A stretch of DNA of 64,000 nucleotides. Origin: SAR202-VII-2 sp965263165 (GTDB lineage Bacteria; Chloroflexota; Dehalococcoidia; Lucifugimonadales; SAR202-VII-2). The position numbers and the translations under genes are program-made. The notes beneath the pieces were generated by a model. It was not told the DNA's origin, did not search any database, and worked only from the letters and a program-made list of their open reading frames with translations. The stretch spans positions 2,232,001 through 2,296,000 of the forward strand of contig OZ253584.1 in NCBI GenBank assembly GCA_965263165.1, read 5' to 3'. Shown piece after piece: positions 25,138-33,893 of this stretch; the first letter of the stretch is position 1, and each line of letters starts with the position of its first letter.

Positions 25138-26832
25138 ATGGTTGACGTAGACGTGATCACCCAGGAAGTCATCCAGGCTCGTCTTGACGGCATAGTGCGG
25201 GAGATGGAGGTGGCGGTGCTTCGAACGGGCTTCTCTACCATCATCCGGGAGTCGCACGACTTCAGTTGCGGCATCCTGGACAGGCAGGGCCGGGTGATCG
25301 GCCAGTACTCCGGGCTGCCGCCGCACCTGGGCGCCTACCCCGACTGCGTCAAGGGCGTGCTCCAGTTCTACAACATGGATGAGATGGAGGAAGGCGACTG
25401 CTTCCTGAGCAACCATCCCTACTACAGCGGCGTGCCGCACCCCATGGACATGGTGGTGGTGGCCCCGGCCTTCTATGACGGGGAGGTTGTGGCCTTCTTT
25501 GCCAGCATGGGCCACAAGAGCGACATTGGGGGCGTATCGCCGGGGAGCCGCAACTCCCAGGCCAGGGACGTGTTCGGCGAGGGTCTGCATATCCTGCCGG
25601 TGAAGTTCCTGAGCAAGGGCAAGCGCGTGAAGGAGACGGAGCATTTCCTCACCGCCAACAGCCGGACGCCCCACCTTGTGCTCGGCGACCTCGGCGCGCA
25701 GGCGGGGGCGCTTCAGACGATGGGCGTGCAGCGGCTCCAAGACCTGATGGACACCTACGGCAAGGACGTGGTGCTTTCGGCCTTCGAGCACATCGCGTCC
25801 CGGACTGCGGAGCGGATTCGCCAGGAGGTGGCTTCCTGGCCGGACGGAGTCACGGAGATGGAAGGCTCCATCGAGGACATCGTGAATCCAGGCGTCTACA
25901 TCAAGCTCCACGTAGCCGTGATCAAGGAGGGGGAGCGGGTCGTGCTGGACTTCTCCGCTTCCGGCGACCAGAGCGCGGGCCCCATCAACATCCGGCCCCC
26001 CTTCGCTAGGGGGGTGGCCTACCATGCGGTGCTGGCGGTGATAGACCCTTCGATGCCCAACAACTACGCGCTGGCCGACACCGTGGAATGCCGCTTCCGC
26101 GAAGGCAGCATTCTGAACCCGTTGTTTCCCGCTCCGGTGGGGTACTACTCTCAGACGATGCCCGGCGTCTCCACGATGGTCTACTCGGCGGTCAGCCAGG
26201 CGGCGGGGCGTCCGATCATCGCATACTCCGGTCAGCAGTGCTCGACCATCATCAGCCACATGTCTGAGGGCAGCCGGCCCTACGTCCAGTACGAGCTGCT
26301 GTCCCCCGGGGGCCCAGCGCACGACGGCGGGGACGGCTGGTCCGGTTCCGGCCACGGTTGGAGCGGCGGGGCCAAGTTCACCAGCGTTGAGATCGTGGAG
26401 TCGGAGTTCGACATCAAGATACTGAATTTCGAGGTGGCGCAGGACTCCGGCGGTCCCGGCAAGTTCCGGGGCGGCTTGGGCTACCGCAGGGACTACCTCA
26501 TCCAGGGCAACTCGAAGTTCACGGGCGGGTCGGCGCGCCGTCCCTCTTCGGGAGTGGCGGGAGGCGATGAGGGGAAACTGGGCTATGTCTTCGTCAATCC
26601 CGGCGCCGACAACGAGCAGAAGTATGACCATCCCGTCTCTGGCCTGGCGGTCGGCAACGGCGACGTGCTTCGTCTGGAGCCGGGCGGCGGCGGCGGCGTG
26701 GGGTCGCCCAAGGAGCGGGATCGCGAGCGGGTTATCGAGGACCTGGAATCCGGTTTCATCTCAGTCCAGGCGGCGAGGGACGTGTACGGGCTGGCGGATG
26801 AGGTGATAGCCGAGGTGGTTGGTAGCTCCTAG
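25138..26832 (+). CDS. N-methylhydantoinase B / acetone carboxylase alpha-type (HyuB) protein
   Basis: 564 residues, usual for HyuB. Signature blocks: EMEVAVLRTGFSTIIRESHDFSCGILD, GDCFLSNHPYYSGVPHPMDMVVVAPAF, FFASMGHKSDIGG, DFSASGDQSAGPIN and a Gly-rich C-terminus (GPGKFRGGLGYRRDY). The family forms ATP-dependent hydantoinases or oxoprolinases with HyuA, or acetone carboxylase subunits. No hyuA is adjacent; the nearest genes are amidohydrolase (divergent) and acyl-CoA ligase, so the HyuA partner must be elsewhere or the protein works alone. Confidence 0.9.
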   Translation: MVDVDVITQEVIQARLDGIVREMEVAVLRTGFSTIIRESHDFSCGILDRQGRVIGQYSGLPPHLGAYPDCVKGVLQFYNMDEMEEGDCFLSNHPYYSGVPHPMDMVVVAPAFYDGEVVAFFASMGHKSDIGGVSPGSRNSQARDVFGEGLHILPVKFLSKGKRVKETEHFLTANSRTPHLVLGDLGAQAGALQTMGVQRLQDLMDTYGKDVVLSAFEHIASRTAERIRQEVASWPDGVTEMEGSIEDIVNPGVYIKLHVAVIKEGERVVLDFSASGDQSAGPINIRPPFARGVAYHAVLAVIDPSMPNNYALADTVECRFREGSILNPLFPAPVGYYSQTMPGVSTMVYSAVSQAAGRPIIAYSGQQCSTIISHMSEGSRPYVQYELLSPGGPAHDGGDGWSGSGHGWSGGAKFTSVEIVESEFDIKILNFEVAQDSGGPGKFRGGLGYRRDYLIQGNSKFTGGSARRPSSGVAGGDEGKLGYVFVNPGADNEQKYDHPVSGLAVGNGDVLRLEPGGGGGVGSPKERDRERVIEDLESGFISVQAARDVYGLADEVIAEVVGSS

Positions 26833-27130
26833 GGCCTGGGCCTAACCATAGCCCGCCAACTCGCGATGCCCATGGGTCTGCATTGGGCTGAGTGCGCGAT
26901 CGGCGTGGGTACCGCGTTCTCGTTCGATCTTCGCGCCACCGATACTTCCCATGCGCTGGAGCGGTAGGGCGACGCTAAGCAACCGCCCATCGCCGCGCCA
27001 CTGCCCGGGGCAGCGTTCTTGCCCGTGTGGCTTCAGACAACGCTCGTTTGTTCCCGCTCCTTGACCTATACTACAGCCGCGCCGCCGGGCGGACGCTCGG
27101 CGGGCAGCCAGCGCGGTTGAGGAGGCGTTC

Positions 27131-28738
27131 ATGACGGACAAGGTGTTCAGCAGGCCGCTCAGCCCTGTCGACTTTCTGGAGCGGAGCGCGTTCGTCTATC
27201 CGGACAAGCCGGCCATCGTCTACAACGACCAGGTATTCACCTACAGCCAGTTCGCGGAGCGGGCGCACAGGCTGGGCGAGGCCCTTCGGCAGGCCGGCAT
27301 TGGCCGGGGAGACCGGGTGGCCTTCCTGTTGCCCAACGTCCCGGCCATGCTGGAAGCCCACTTTGGCCCGATGGGCATCGGCGCCGTTCTCGTGGCCCTG
27401 AATTACAGGCTGTCCGCCGCCGAAATCGCCTACATTTTGAACCACTGCGAGGCCAAGGCCCTTGTCTTCGACTCCGAGTACGCGCCCGTCGTGAGGGAGT
27501 TCCGGGAGCAGGTTCCAACAGTGGAGACCTACGTGCAGGTCGTCGACGCGGCCCCCAAGGCCGAGGATATCCCCGGCCCCGATTACGAGTCGTTCCTGGC
27601 CTCGGCCCCGCCGGGCGCGGCTGGGGACGGTGTGGTTTCCGAGTGGGACCTCATCACGATCAACTACACGTCGGGCACAACCGGCGCGCCCAAGGGTGTG
27701 CAGTACGCAGGCCGGGGCGCCTACCTGAACGCCCTCGGCGAGTGCCTGGAGATGGGTCTCACGCCTCGCAGCTCCTACCTATGGACGCTTCCGATGTTCC
27801 ACGCCAACGGTTGGTGCTTCACGTGGGCGGTCACCGCGGTGGGCGGGACGAACGTCTGCCTGCGGCGGGTGGAGGTGGAAGAGGTCTACCGCCTGATACG
27901 GGAGCGGGGGATCACCCACATGTGCGCCGCTCCCACCGTGCTCGTTTCCATGTACTCCTCTCCTGCGGCCAAGGGACAGGACCTGAGCGGCCTGACCATC
28001 GCCACGGCCGGCGCTCCGCCTGCCCCGCAGGTTATCCGGACGATGGAGGGCATGGGGGCGACCATCCAGCACATCTACGGCCTGACCGAGACCTACGGCC
28101 CCCACACGATTTGCGCTGCTCAACCGCACTGGGAGGGCCTGGATTCCGGCGAGCTGGCTACCATCAAGGCCCGGCAGGGGGCGCCGTACATCATCGCCGG
28201 CACTGGGCTGAGGGTCGTGGACTCGGAGATGAACGACGTCCCTCGGGACGGCGAGACCATCGGCGAGGTGGTCATGCAGGGCAACAACGTCATGCAGGGG
28301 TACTACCTGGAACCGGAGGCGACGGCAACGGCATTCCACGGGGACTGGTTCCACTCGGGGGACCTGGCGGTCTGGCATCCGGACGGCTACATAGAGCTCC
28401 AGGACCGGGCCAAGGACATCATCATCTCCGGCGGCGAGAATATCTCCAGCCAGCAGGTCGAGAAGGTGATCATGGAGCATCCCGGGGTGCTGGAGGCATG
28501 TGTCATTGGCGTCCCGGACGAGCATTGGGGCGAGGTCCCCAAGGCCTTCGTGATTCCCCGGCCTGGCGCGGCCGTCACCGCCGAGGACGTCATCAGCTTC
28601 ACCAGGGAGCGCATCGCCCACTTCAAGGCCCCGAAGTACGTGGAGTTCGGCGACCTGCCCAAGACGGCCACAGGCAAAATCCAGAAGTACGTGCTTCGGG
28701 ACAGGGAGTGGCAGGGCATGGAGAAGCGTATTCACTAG
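27131..28738 (+). CDS. Fatty-acyl-CoA synthetase (AMP-binding)
   Basis: 535 residues, GAGGAGG before the ATG. Adenylation motifs: TINYTSGTTGAPKGV (P-loop, about 175-189), YGLTETYGPHT, DWFHSGDLAVWHPDGYIELQDRAKDIIISGGENIS, and the catalytic Lys in LPKTATGKIQK near the C-terminus. It ligates CoA to a medium- or long-chain fatty or aromatic acid via acyl-AMP in the cytosol. Followed 125 nt later by threonine dehydratase on the same strand. Confidence 0.93.
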   Translation: MTDKVFSRPLSPVDFLERSAFVYPDKPAIVYNDQVFTYSQFAERAHRLGEALRQAGIGRGDRVAFLLPNVPAMLEAHFGPMGIGAVLVALNYRLSAAEIAYILNHCEAKALVFDSEYAPVVREFREQVPTVETYVQVVDAAPKAEDIPGPDYESFLASAPPGAAGDGVVSEWDLITINYTSGTTGAPKGVQYAGRGAYLNALGECLEMGLTPRSSYLWTLPMFHANGWCFTWAVTAVGGTNVCLRRVEVEEVYRLIRERGITHMCAAPTVLVSMYSSPAAKGQDLSGLTIATAGAPPAPQVIRTMEGMGATIQHIYGLTETYGPHTICAAQPHWEGLDSGELATIKARQGAPYIIAGTGLRVVDSEMNDVPRDGETIGEVVMQGNNVMQGYYLEPEATATAFHGDWFHSGDLAVWHPDGYIELQDRAKDIIISGGENISSQQVEKVIMEHPGVLEACVIGVPDEHWGEVPKAFVIPRPGAAVTAEDVISFTRERIAHFKAPKYVEFGDLPKTATGKIQKYVLRDREWQGMEKRIH

Positions 28739-28863
28739 GGCGGAGGCTCGCGCCCGACGCGCCGTGAAGGCGGGTCAGGGCGAGAACATCCAGCGGTGAG
28801 CAAGTGGCTTAGGCCGCGCCAACGTCTCCACCGCGTCGGACCACACGCCACAGGGGGTCGAAG

Positions 28864-30126
28864 ATGAGGCCGTCTGTAACTCTGCAGGACGTCCGCCGGG
28901 CCCAGAGCGCTATCGCTCACCTGGCGCTCAGGACCCCCATGTTGCCCGCGCGCTCCCTGGGCCAGATGGCGGGGTGTGAGCTTTTCCTGAAGGCCGAGAA
29001 CCTTCAGAGGGCGGGCTCTTTCAAGGTCCGAGGCGCCGCCAACAAAATCGCCGCCTTGACTCCGGACCAGAAGGCCAGGGGCGTAATCGCCGCCAGCGCC
29101 GGCAACCACGCCCAGGGAGTCGCCTTGGCGGCCGCCAATCTTGGCATACCGTGCACCGTAGTAATGCCCGCGGGCGCTTCCCTCCCCAAGGTGGAGGCCA
29201 CCCGGGGCTATGGCGCAACGGTGCTCCTCCAGGGCGATGACTTTGACCAGGCGCAGAGACACGCCCGGCGCGTCATGCGGGAGAATGGCATGATCTTTAT
29301 CCCCGCCTTCGACGATCCGGCAATAGTGGCGGGGCAGGGGACCATCGGCCTGGAAATGCTTGAGCAGGTGGATGACCTGGACGCGGTTGTAGTGCCCGCG
29401 GGAGGGGGAGGCTTGATAGCGGGTATCGGCCTGGCCATAAAGGAGACGGCGCCTGGAATCAGGGTGGTGGGAGTGCAGGCTGAGGCGGCCACCGCCGTTG
29501 TCAACTCGTACAAGGCCGGCAGGCGCGTGACCGTGAAGGGGCGGGCCACTGTGGCCGATGGCATTGCCGTGGGCGCGCCCGGCAGGATCACCCTTCCCCT
29601 GGTTTCACGCTACGTGGACGATATGGTCGTGGTTGAGGAGGACGAGATCACGCAGGCCATGATGCTGCTCCTGGAGAGAGGCAAGCTGCTCGTGGAAGGG
29701 GCCGGCGCGGTCGGATTTGCGGCCGTGCTGGGAGGCAAAATCGAGGTCGCGGGGAAGAGGGTGGCGGTGGTGCTGAGCGGTGGCAACGTGGACACGCACC
29801 TGATAGCGCGGGTCATGGAGCACGGCCTGGCCCACGCGGGCCGCTACCTCGTGCTGCGCATCATGGTGGAGGACCGCCCCGGTCAGCTGAACCGTCTGCT
29901 CAACATCGTGTCTGGCGCAGAGGCGAATGTGCTGGACATAGGCCATCTCAGGCATGCCCCATCGGTGCACTTGGGCCAGGTGGAGATCCAGCTTACCCTG
30001 GAGACGAGGAACGACGCCCATGCCGACGAGGTGCGGGAGCAGCTTCGCAACGCGGGGTACGCGCCCGACGAGAGTAAGCCGGCTGGCGGCCTAGCCTCGT
30101 CCCTGGAGGGCTCGTCGACTCCGTAA
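28864..30126 (+). CDS. ilvA: Threonine ammonia-lyase (threonine dehydratase) with ACT domain
   Basis: 420 residues. PLP Lys54 in AGSFKVRGAAN; Gly-rich phosphate-binding loop VVVPAGGGGLIAGIG; LSGGNVDTHLIARVME before a single C-terminal ACT domain (LRIMVEDRPGQLNRLLNIV). It deaminates threonine (or serine) to 2-oxobutyrate. One short ACT domain fits the TdcB/short IlvA type, as in Thermotoga and many Chloroflexota; biosynthetic or catabolic use cannot be told apart here. Confidence 0.92.
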   Translation: MRPSVTLQDVRRAQSAIAHLALRTPMLPARSLGQMAGCELFLKAENLQRAGSFKVRGAANKIAALTPDQKARGVIAASAGNHAQGVALAAANLGIPCTVVMPAGASLPKVEATRGYGATVLLQGDDFDQAQRHARRVMRENGMIFIPAFDDPAIVAGQGTIGLEMLEQVDDLDAVVVPAGGGGLIAGIGLAIKETAPGIRVVGVQAEAATAVVNSYKAGRRVTVKGRATVADGIAVGAPGRITLPLVSRYVDDMVVVEEDEITQAMMLLLERGKLLVEGAGAVGFAAVLGGKIEVAGKRVAVVLSGGNVDTHLIARVMEHGLAHAGRYLVLRIMVEDRPGQLNRLLNIVSGAEANVLDIGHLRHAPSVHLGQVEIQLTLETRNDAHADEVREQLRNAGYAPDESKPAGGLASSLEGSSTP

Positions 30127-30166
30127 GGGTGAGGCTCCAATCTCTGCGTCGTCCTCACCGGGCTCA

Positions 30167-30274
30167 ATGCTGGAGGCCAACTCGAACGGGCCGGGGGACG
30201 GCATCTATGCCCTGCCGAGCTGGCAGCGGCAGGCGGCGGACGCCCTTGCCCTGGCTAAGGACATGAAGGAGTGA
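30167..30274 (+). CDS. Short ORF, possible gene fragment
   Basis: 35 codons (DGIYALPSWQRQAADALALA in the middle) ending 3 nt before the next start. The AAGGAG serving the next gene lies inside its last codons, which would couple them. Protein not recognised; the frame is also open upstream without a start, so it may be a fragment. Confidence 0.3.
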   Translation: MLEANSNGPGDGIYALPSWQRQAADALALAKDMKE

Positions 30275-30277
30275 AAC

Positions 30278-30580
30278 ATGCCCGGTACTTATCACATCAT
30301 CCACTTGGATGCCCGATATGCCACCAGTCGGGTGCCATGCCACGAGACTGGCCGATACCATCGGCACAAATCCCACGAGGAGGAAACCGTGCCATCTGCA
30401 TGTGGCAGAACCTTGGTTAAGGGAAGAGATCGATTCTGCCACCTTAGCATCGCAAACCCCAATTGGGATTACGACTGGTGCCATGACTGCGTTAGGGCTT
30501 TCCCCTGGACTGCTGATGCAGGGAATATATGGCTGAAGAAAGGCATAGACACTCTCGATCCCAAAGATTTGGAGGACTGA
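30278..30580 (+). CDS. Small Cys/His-rich hypothetical protein
   Basis: 100 residues with AAGGAG 7 nt before the ATG. Contains a possible zinc ribbon: SACGRTLVKGRDRFCHLS and DWCHDCVRAF, plus many His residues in the first third (CHETGRYHRHKSHEE). Not recognised; plausible as a small metal-binding accessory protein. First gene of an accessory region with small, poorly conserved genes. Confidence 0.5.
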   Translation: MPGTYHIIHLDARYATSRVPCHETGRYHRHKSHEEETVPSACGRTLVKGRDRFCHLSIANPNWDYDWCHDCVRAFPWTADAGNIWLKKGIDTLDPKDLED

Positions 30581-30663
30581 GCTTCGGCTTGGTCGCTCAT
30601 GTCGAGGATCGAACATGAGAGATTGCGATGAAGACATTCGAGCCGGCGGTTAAGGCAGGTGCC

Positions 30664-30732
30664 ATGAAGCGACCCCTGCCGCTGTTGGCTAGCCTCGCGT
30701 CGGTCGCCTTTGCCCAGGCTATGGAGGCTTAG
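30664..30732 (+). pseudogene. Truncated signal-peptide fragment
   Basis: ATGAAGCGACCCCTGCCGCT encodes MKRPLPLLASLASVAFAQ and then stops after 22 codons. The first bases match the start of the lipoprotein at 31952 (MKRPLLLLAG), so this looks like a broken copy of that lipoprotein's leader. Confidence 0.45.
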
Positions 30733-30739
30733 GGGAAGA

Positions 30740-31213
30740 ATGAGGAATTGGCATGAACCGGAGGACCTGGGACGCGAGCAAGACGAGCGCGACGCCGCTA
30801 TCTCTAACCGAAAATATTTTGTCTACGTGCTCAATACCGACTATGGCCATTACGTAGGCCATACTGGGAACCTCAGAGCGCGGATACGAGCACATCAGAA
30901 GGGTGAAGTTCAGTCCACCACTGGAGGACACCCTAAGCGTGTGTGGACCTCTGGCAAGTTCTCAACCCGCGCAGACGCAGCGAGTTTCGAAGCTGCACTG
31001 AAGAATTTGCGCGACCAGCGCTCGCCGCGCTTCCAGGAACTCACCGGCCTTAACCCAATCCCGTACTCGCGCCGCGAAAAGGCCGCTTCGTTCGGGCGGG
31101 TAGCCAAGGTCGTGGGCAAGGCCCTGGCGAAAGTGCTGGCAACGCTGATCGTCCGAGGGCTTGGTTTTGGCCGGCGGCGGCGTAAGCCCCATCAGCGGCG
31201 ACGAAGGAGATGA
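30740..31213 (+). CDS. GIY-YIG nuclease-like domain protein with basic tail
   Basis: 157 residues from the ATG at 30740 (GGGGAAG upstream). A GIY-YIG core is visible at about residues 25-100: YFVYVLNTDYGHYVGHTGNLRARIRAHQKG, then SFEAALKNLRDQRSPRFQELTG. The VYVL..YVG pattern replaces GIY..YIG, as in UPF0213-like members; the Arg (RARIRAHQ) is present. The C-terminus adds a hydrophobic stretch and a very basic tail (GRRRRKPHQRRRRR) that could bind nucleic acid. Accessory nuclease, role unknown. Confidence 0.75.
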   Translation: MRNWHEPEDLGREQDERDAAISNRKYFVYVLNTDYGHYVGHTGNLRARIRAHQKGEVQSTTGGHPKRVWTSGKFSTRADAASFEAALKNLRDQRSPRFQELTGLNPIPYSRREKAASFGRVAKVVGKALAKVLATLIVRGLGFGRRRRKPHQRRRRR

Positions 31214-31254
31214 CGTTGCCCCCCCGCCCCCCCGGGGGAACCGCCCGTCCCTGG

Positions 31255-31377
31255 CCCCGTACTCGGAGGCAGATTAGGAAGCGTCCCAGCCCCGTCGCCC
31301 CTCCTTATTGCAGGATAGAAACCTTTATCCTAGAGTCTAGTCAGAAGTGCGCCACCGATGTGGCCAGGTGATGGAGG
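31255..31377 (+). repeat. 123-bp promoter cassette, copy 1
   Basis: It aligns without gaps to 32797-32919 with only about four or five differences. Copy 1 sits upstream of the gene at 31434; copy 2 sits directly before the collagen-like lipoprotein. After copy 1 a tiny frame (31394-31423, MRNLMDNGL) resembles the first codons of that lipoprotein and ends on the AAGGAGG serving 31434. Confidence 0.9.
31308..31336 (+). promoter_or_regulatory. Sigma-70-type promoter in cassette copy 1
   Basis: -35 TTGCAG (31308-31313), 17-nt spacer, -10 TAGAGT (31331-31336). The same arrangement appears in copy 2 and, with TTGCAA/TATAGT, in the three repeat elements. Confidence 0.6.
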
Positions 31378-31433
31378 GGGAGGGATAACTCAGATGAGAA
31401 ATCTTATGGACAACGGGCTCTAAGGAGGTTGAT

Positions 31434-31955
31434 ATGCTTGAACCAGAGGATTTTAGGGAACTCAGACCTGGGTTTGAGGAAATCCGTCGGCTTCTGAACG
31501 CCGCCTATATGAGCGGCAGTGCAAGCGCAGAGGACGTTTCCGACGCTGCCTGCGGGCATTACACTCTAGCGTTGGCTCGCATGGAAGAGCTTATTGAGGA
31601 GGTTACCAAAGAGGAAGGGCATGGCATCAGGGATGTGCTGAGGCGAATGAACGATGCTGTTAAACCCGCGGAAAGAGCGGGAGGACTCGGAGCATTGGGA
31701 GGGGCAGCACTGGCCGCGTCTAAGACAGGGCTTGGCGGCTGGGGTGTAGTAGCTGGAGGAGGAGCTTTCGGAATACCCGGTTTAGGTGGTGCGGCAGTAG
31801 CTACCGGAGGGGTAGCGCTTGCCGGTGCGGCTGGGTTCTATCTGGCGTATAAGGGCGTTGCTGTGGCCCTTGAGACCGATCTAGGCCAGAATGTTGCCGA
31901 CCGATCTAAGGCTGTTGGGAGATGGGCGAAAGAGCGATTTGGCAAGGGCTCGTGA
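31434..31955 (+). CDS. Hypothetical protein with Gly/Ala-rich hydrophobic segment
   Basis: 173 residues with an excellent AAGGAGG 5 nt before the ATG. Residues 1-~80 are helical and charged (ARMEELIEEVTKEEGHGIRD). Residues ~82-143 are a Gly/Ala-rich hydrophobic region (GGAALAASKTGLGGWGVVAG, GIPGLGGAAVATGGVALAGA) resembling glycine-zipper membrane segments of pore-forming or bacteriocin-like proteins. The tail is basic. Its stop overlaps the start of the next lipoprotein (GTGA), implying coupling. Function unknown. Confidence 0.6.
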   Translation: MLEPEDFRELRPGFEEIRRLLNAAYMSGSASAEDVSDAACGHYTLALARMEELIEEVTKEEGHGIRDVLRRMNDAVKPAERAGGLGALGGAALAASKTGLGGWGVVAGGGAFGIPGLGGAAVATGGVALAGAAGFYLAYKGVAVALETDLGQNVADRSKAVGRWAKERFGKGS

Positions 31956-32615
31956 AGCGACCCCTGCTGCTGCTGGCGGGTCTCGTGGCGGCGGCGCTGA
32001 TTGCAGCTTGTTCCACTGGGCCGGAGCCGACCGCCACACCGACGATGGTGCCGCCGCCGTCGGCTGCCCCCATTGTCATTCCCCAAGCCCCTGGCGCTAC
32101 TGAGGATAGCCGCCCTATCGTTGCTCTGCCCGACGGCGGCACGGGCGCTATCGACAACTGGGAGGTGACCGCCAGCTTCGACAAGACCATCGCAGCTCCT
32201 GGCTTTTACGGCTACCGCGAGATCTACTTCAGAGTGCATATACGGTGGACGGGAACAGGTGGAGGAGGAGAATGGATGGATTCCTCCTTTCTTCGGAGCC
32301 ATATACAGTTCGTCTCCCCGTCCGGAAGGATTGCCGCGGTGTACTTGTGGCGTTTTGAGCACGGTAGGCCGGACCCCACCCCGGTGCTTACACCGGAGCC
32401 TACCCCCACCCCCCCCTCCGGGGCCTACCCTGCCGCCTATTCCGACGCCTAACCCGGACCCTACCCAGTCCGAAGATCGAGTTTTTGACGGGTGGGCATA
32501 CCACCGCAATGATTCGCTGCCAGACGAAGCGGGAACCTTCTTCCTGACGTTCGCCCCACATCCATTCAAGCACCGGCTGGTGTGGAGCGTGGACCTGCCC
32601 TACTTGGACCCGTAG
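31952..32615 (+). pseudogene. Lipoprotein with frameshift in a C8 tract
   Basis: From a GTG overlapping the previous stop: signal peptide with lipobox LIAAC (Cys20), Thr/Pro linker, then a beta-rich domain (IDNWEVTASFDKTI, YREIYFRVHIRWTG, RSHIQFVSPSGRIAAVYLWR). The frame then enters a Pro/Thr linker and a run of eight C (32409-32416). Reading on with one C fewer continues as PIPTPNPDPTQSEDRVFDGW and HRLVWSVDLPYLDP, stopping at 32615; without the shift it ends at 32452. Either a sequencing/assembly error, a pseudogene, or slippage-based switching at the C8 run. Confidence 0.7.
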
Positions 32616-32675
32616 CTTTGTCGCCAACGCCCACAGCTATGCACAGCCGGTTGGCCCAGGTGCCCCCCGTCCTGC

Positions 32676-32770
32676 AAGCAGGGTGCAGGGGGCGCAGCCC
32701 CCGCCGGGGGTACAGCGAGTCCCCCTGTTCCCAAAAACGTTGGAGGGTGGGCTAGGTGGGACAACGGCGT
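32676..32770 (+). repeat. GC-hairpin module H1
   Basis: Contains GGGGGCGCAGCCCCC (32688-32702), a second imperfect hairpin and the conserved AAAAACGTTGGAGGGTGGGC. The same module recurs at 33691, 34265 and 49691. Here it follows the stop of the preceding lipoprotein by 60 nt and precedes promoter cassette copy 2, so it may act as a terminator. Confidence 0.75.
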
Positions 32771-32796
32771 CCGCCGCAAAAGAAACCCTCCCTGCC

Positions 32797-32919
32797 CCCC
32801 GTACTTGGAGGCAGATTAGGAAGCGTCCCACCCCCGCCGCCCCTCCTTATTGCAGGATAGAAACCTTTATCCTAGAGTCTAGTCAGAAGCGCGCCACCGA
32901 TGTGGCCAGGTGATGGAGG
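32797..32919 (+). repeat. 123-bp promoter cassette, copy 2
   Basis: Near-identical to 31255-31377. It carries TTGCAG (32850-32855) and TAGAGT (32873-32878) with 17-nt spacing and ends at the ribosome site (GATGGAGG) of the collagen-like lipoprotein gene. Confidence 0.9.
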
Positions 32920-32922
32920 AGC

Positions 32923-33555
32923 GTGAAATCTATGCGATGGGTCATTCCATTTTCTATTCTCTTTGTACTGCTTATCGTGGCGTGCGATGCGGGCCAAGAC
33001 GTCCAGGGGCCGCAGGGGTCTGAGGGGTCAGAGGGATCAGCAGGGCCACCGGGGCCACAGGGACCAGCAGGGCCACCGGGGCCACCGGGCCAACAGGGGC
33101 CACCGGGCGAGTCCACAGATGTCTGGCCTGAGTTGCAGCTTGACTTCACCATAGATGAGGCCTGCGCCGCGCGTATACACGCGGTCGTGGAATATAGTGG
33201 GACTGCGGAAGAGATTGGAAGGGAACGGGAGCAGTTGGACATTCTGTTTAGCATCCCCGCTCGATTCATGTCTCGTGACCACACTGGCAGGCTCTGGTCT
33301 ATGATGGATCAAGTTGAGTATATGTCCCAGGAGAATGATGAGGCTCGTAGCCCGTGTGTACGCAGCGCTGAGGCGCTAGCCTTGTTCGAGGGGGTCCGGC
33401 AAAGCAACCCGATGGGACAGTGGAGGTCGGAGGTGCTCCATAGCTATTGGAGGTGCACTGATCCCGGTTCAGAATGGCTGTCCGGAGGCAGCCGGCCGAA
33501 TGAAGGAGAGTGCAGGGAGCTACTGCGGTGGCTGCCGGAATCCTGGATACCGTAG
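32923..33555 (+). CDS. Collagen-like Gly-X-Y lipoprotein
   Basis: 210 residues from a GTG (alternative ATG at 32932). Lipobox LLIVAC (Cys21), then about a dozen collagen triplets (GPQGSEGSEGSAGPPGPQGP and on to about residue 62), then a globular domain of ~145 residues with five cysteines (EACAARIH, SPCVRSAEALALFEG, YWRCTDPGSEW, GECRELLRWL). Collagen-like stalks project domains from the cell surface. Driven by promoter cassette copy 2. Confidence 0.8.
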   Translation: MKSMRWVIPFSILFVLLIVACDAGQDVQGPQGSEGSEGSAGPPGPQGPAGPPGPPGQQGPPGESTDVWPELQLDFTIDEACAARIHAVVEYSGTAEEIGREREQLDILFSIPARFMSRDHTGRLWSMMDQVEYMSQENDEARSPCVRSAEALALFEGVRQSNPMGQWRSEVLHSYWRCTDPGSEWLSGGSRPNEGECRELLRWLPESWIP

Positions 33556-33858
33556 GCGCCTTCGCTGAATGCCGCCCGAACTGCCGCCAACGCCCACAGC
33601 TATCCACCAGCCGGTTGGCAAAGGCCCCCCCAGGGAAACCTCCCGTCCCTTGTGAGCAGGCTAATAAGCGTCCTATCCCCGTTCCCTCAGACAGAGTGCA
33701 GAGGGCGCAGCCCCCGCCGGGGGAACAGGGGGTGTCCCCCTGTATTCAAAAACGTTGGAGGGTGGGCTAGGTGGGACAACCGCCTCCGCCACCAAAGGCC
33801 CCATCCCTGCCCCCGTACCCGCGAGGCGGGCTAGGAAGATCCCCCTGCCACCGCCTAC

Positions 33859-33887
33859 TTGCAAAATCAGAACGATTGTGCTATAGT
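33859..33887 (+). promoter_or_regulatory. Promoter of element E1
   Basis: TTGCAA, 17-nt spacer, extended -10 TGCTATAGT. The 17-nt spacing and the TG extension are kept in all three elements. Confidence 0.75.
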
Positions 33888-33893
33888 GGCTCC

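Noticed and set aside
24889..26631. 580-codon minus-strand open frame over the HyuB gene
   Set aside because: Translation is low-complexity His/Val/Leu/Gly-rich; HyuB on the plus strand has full family motifs.
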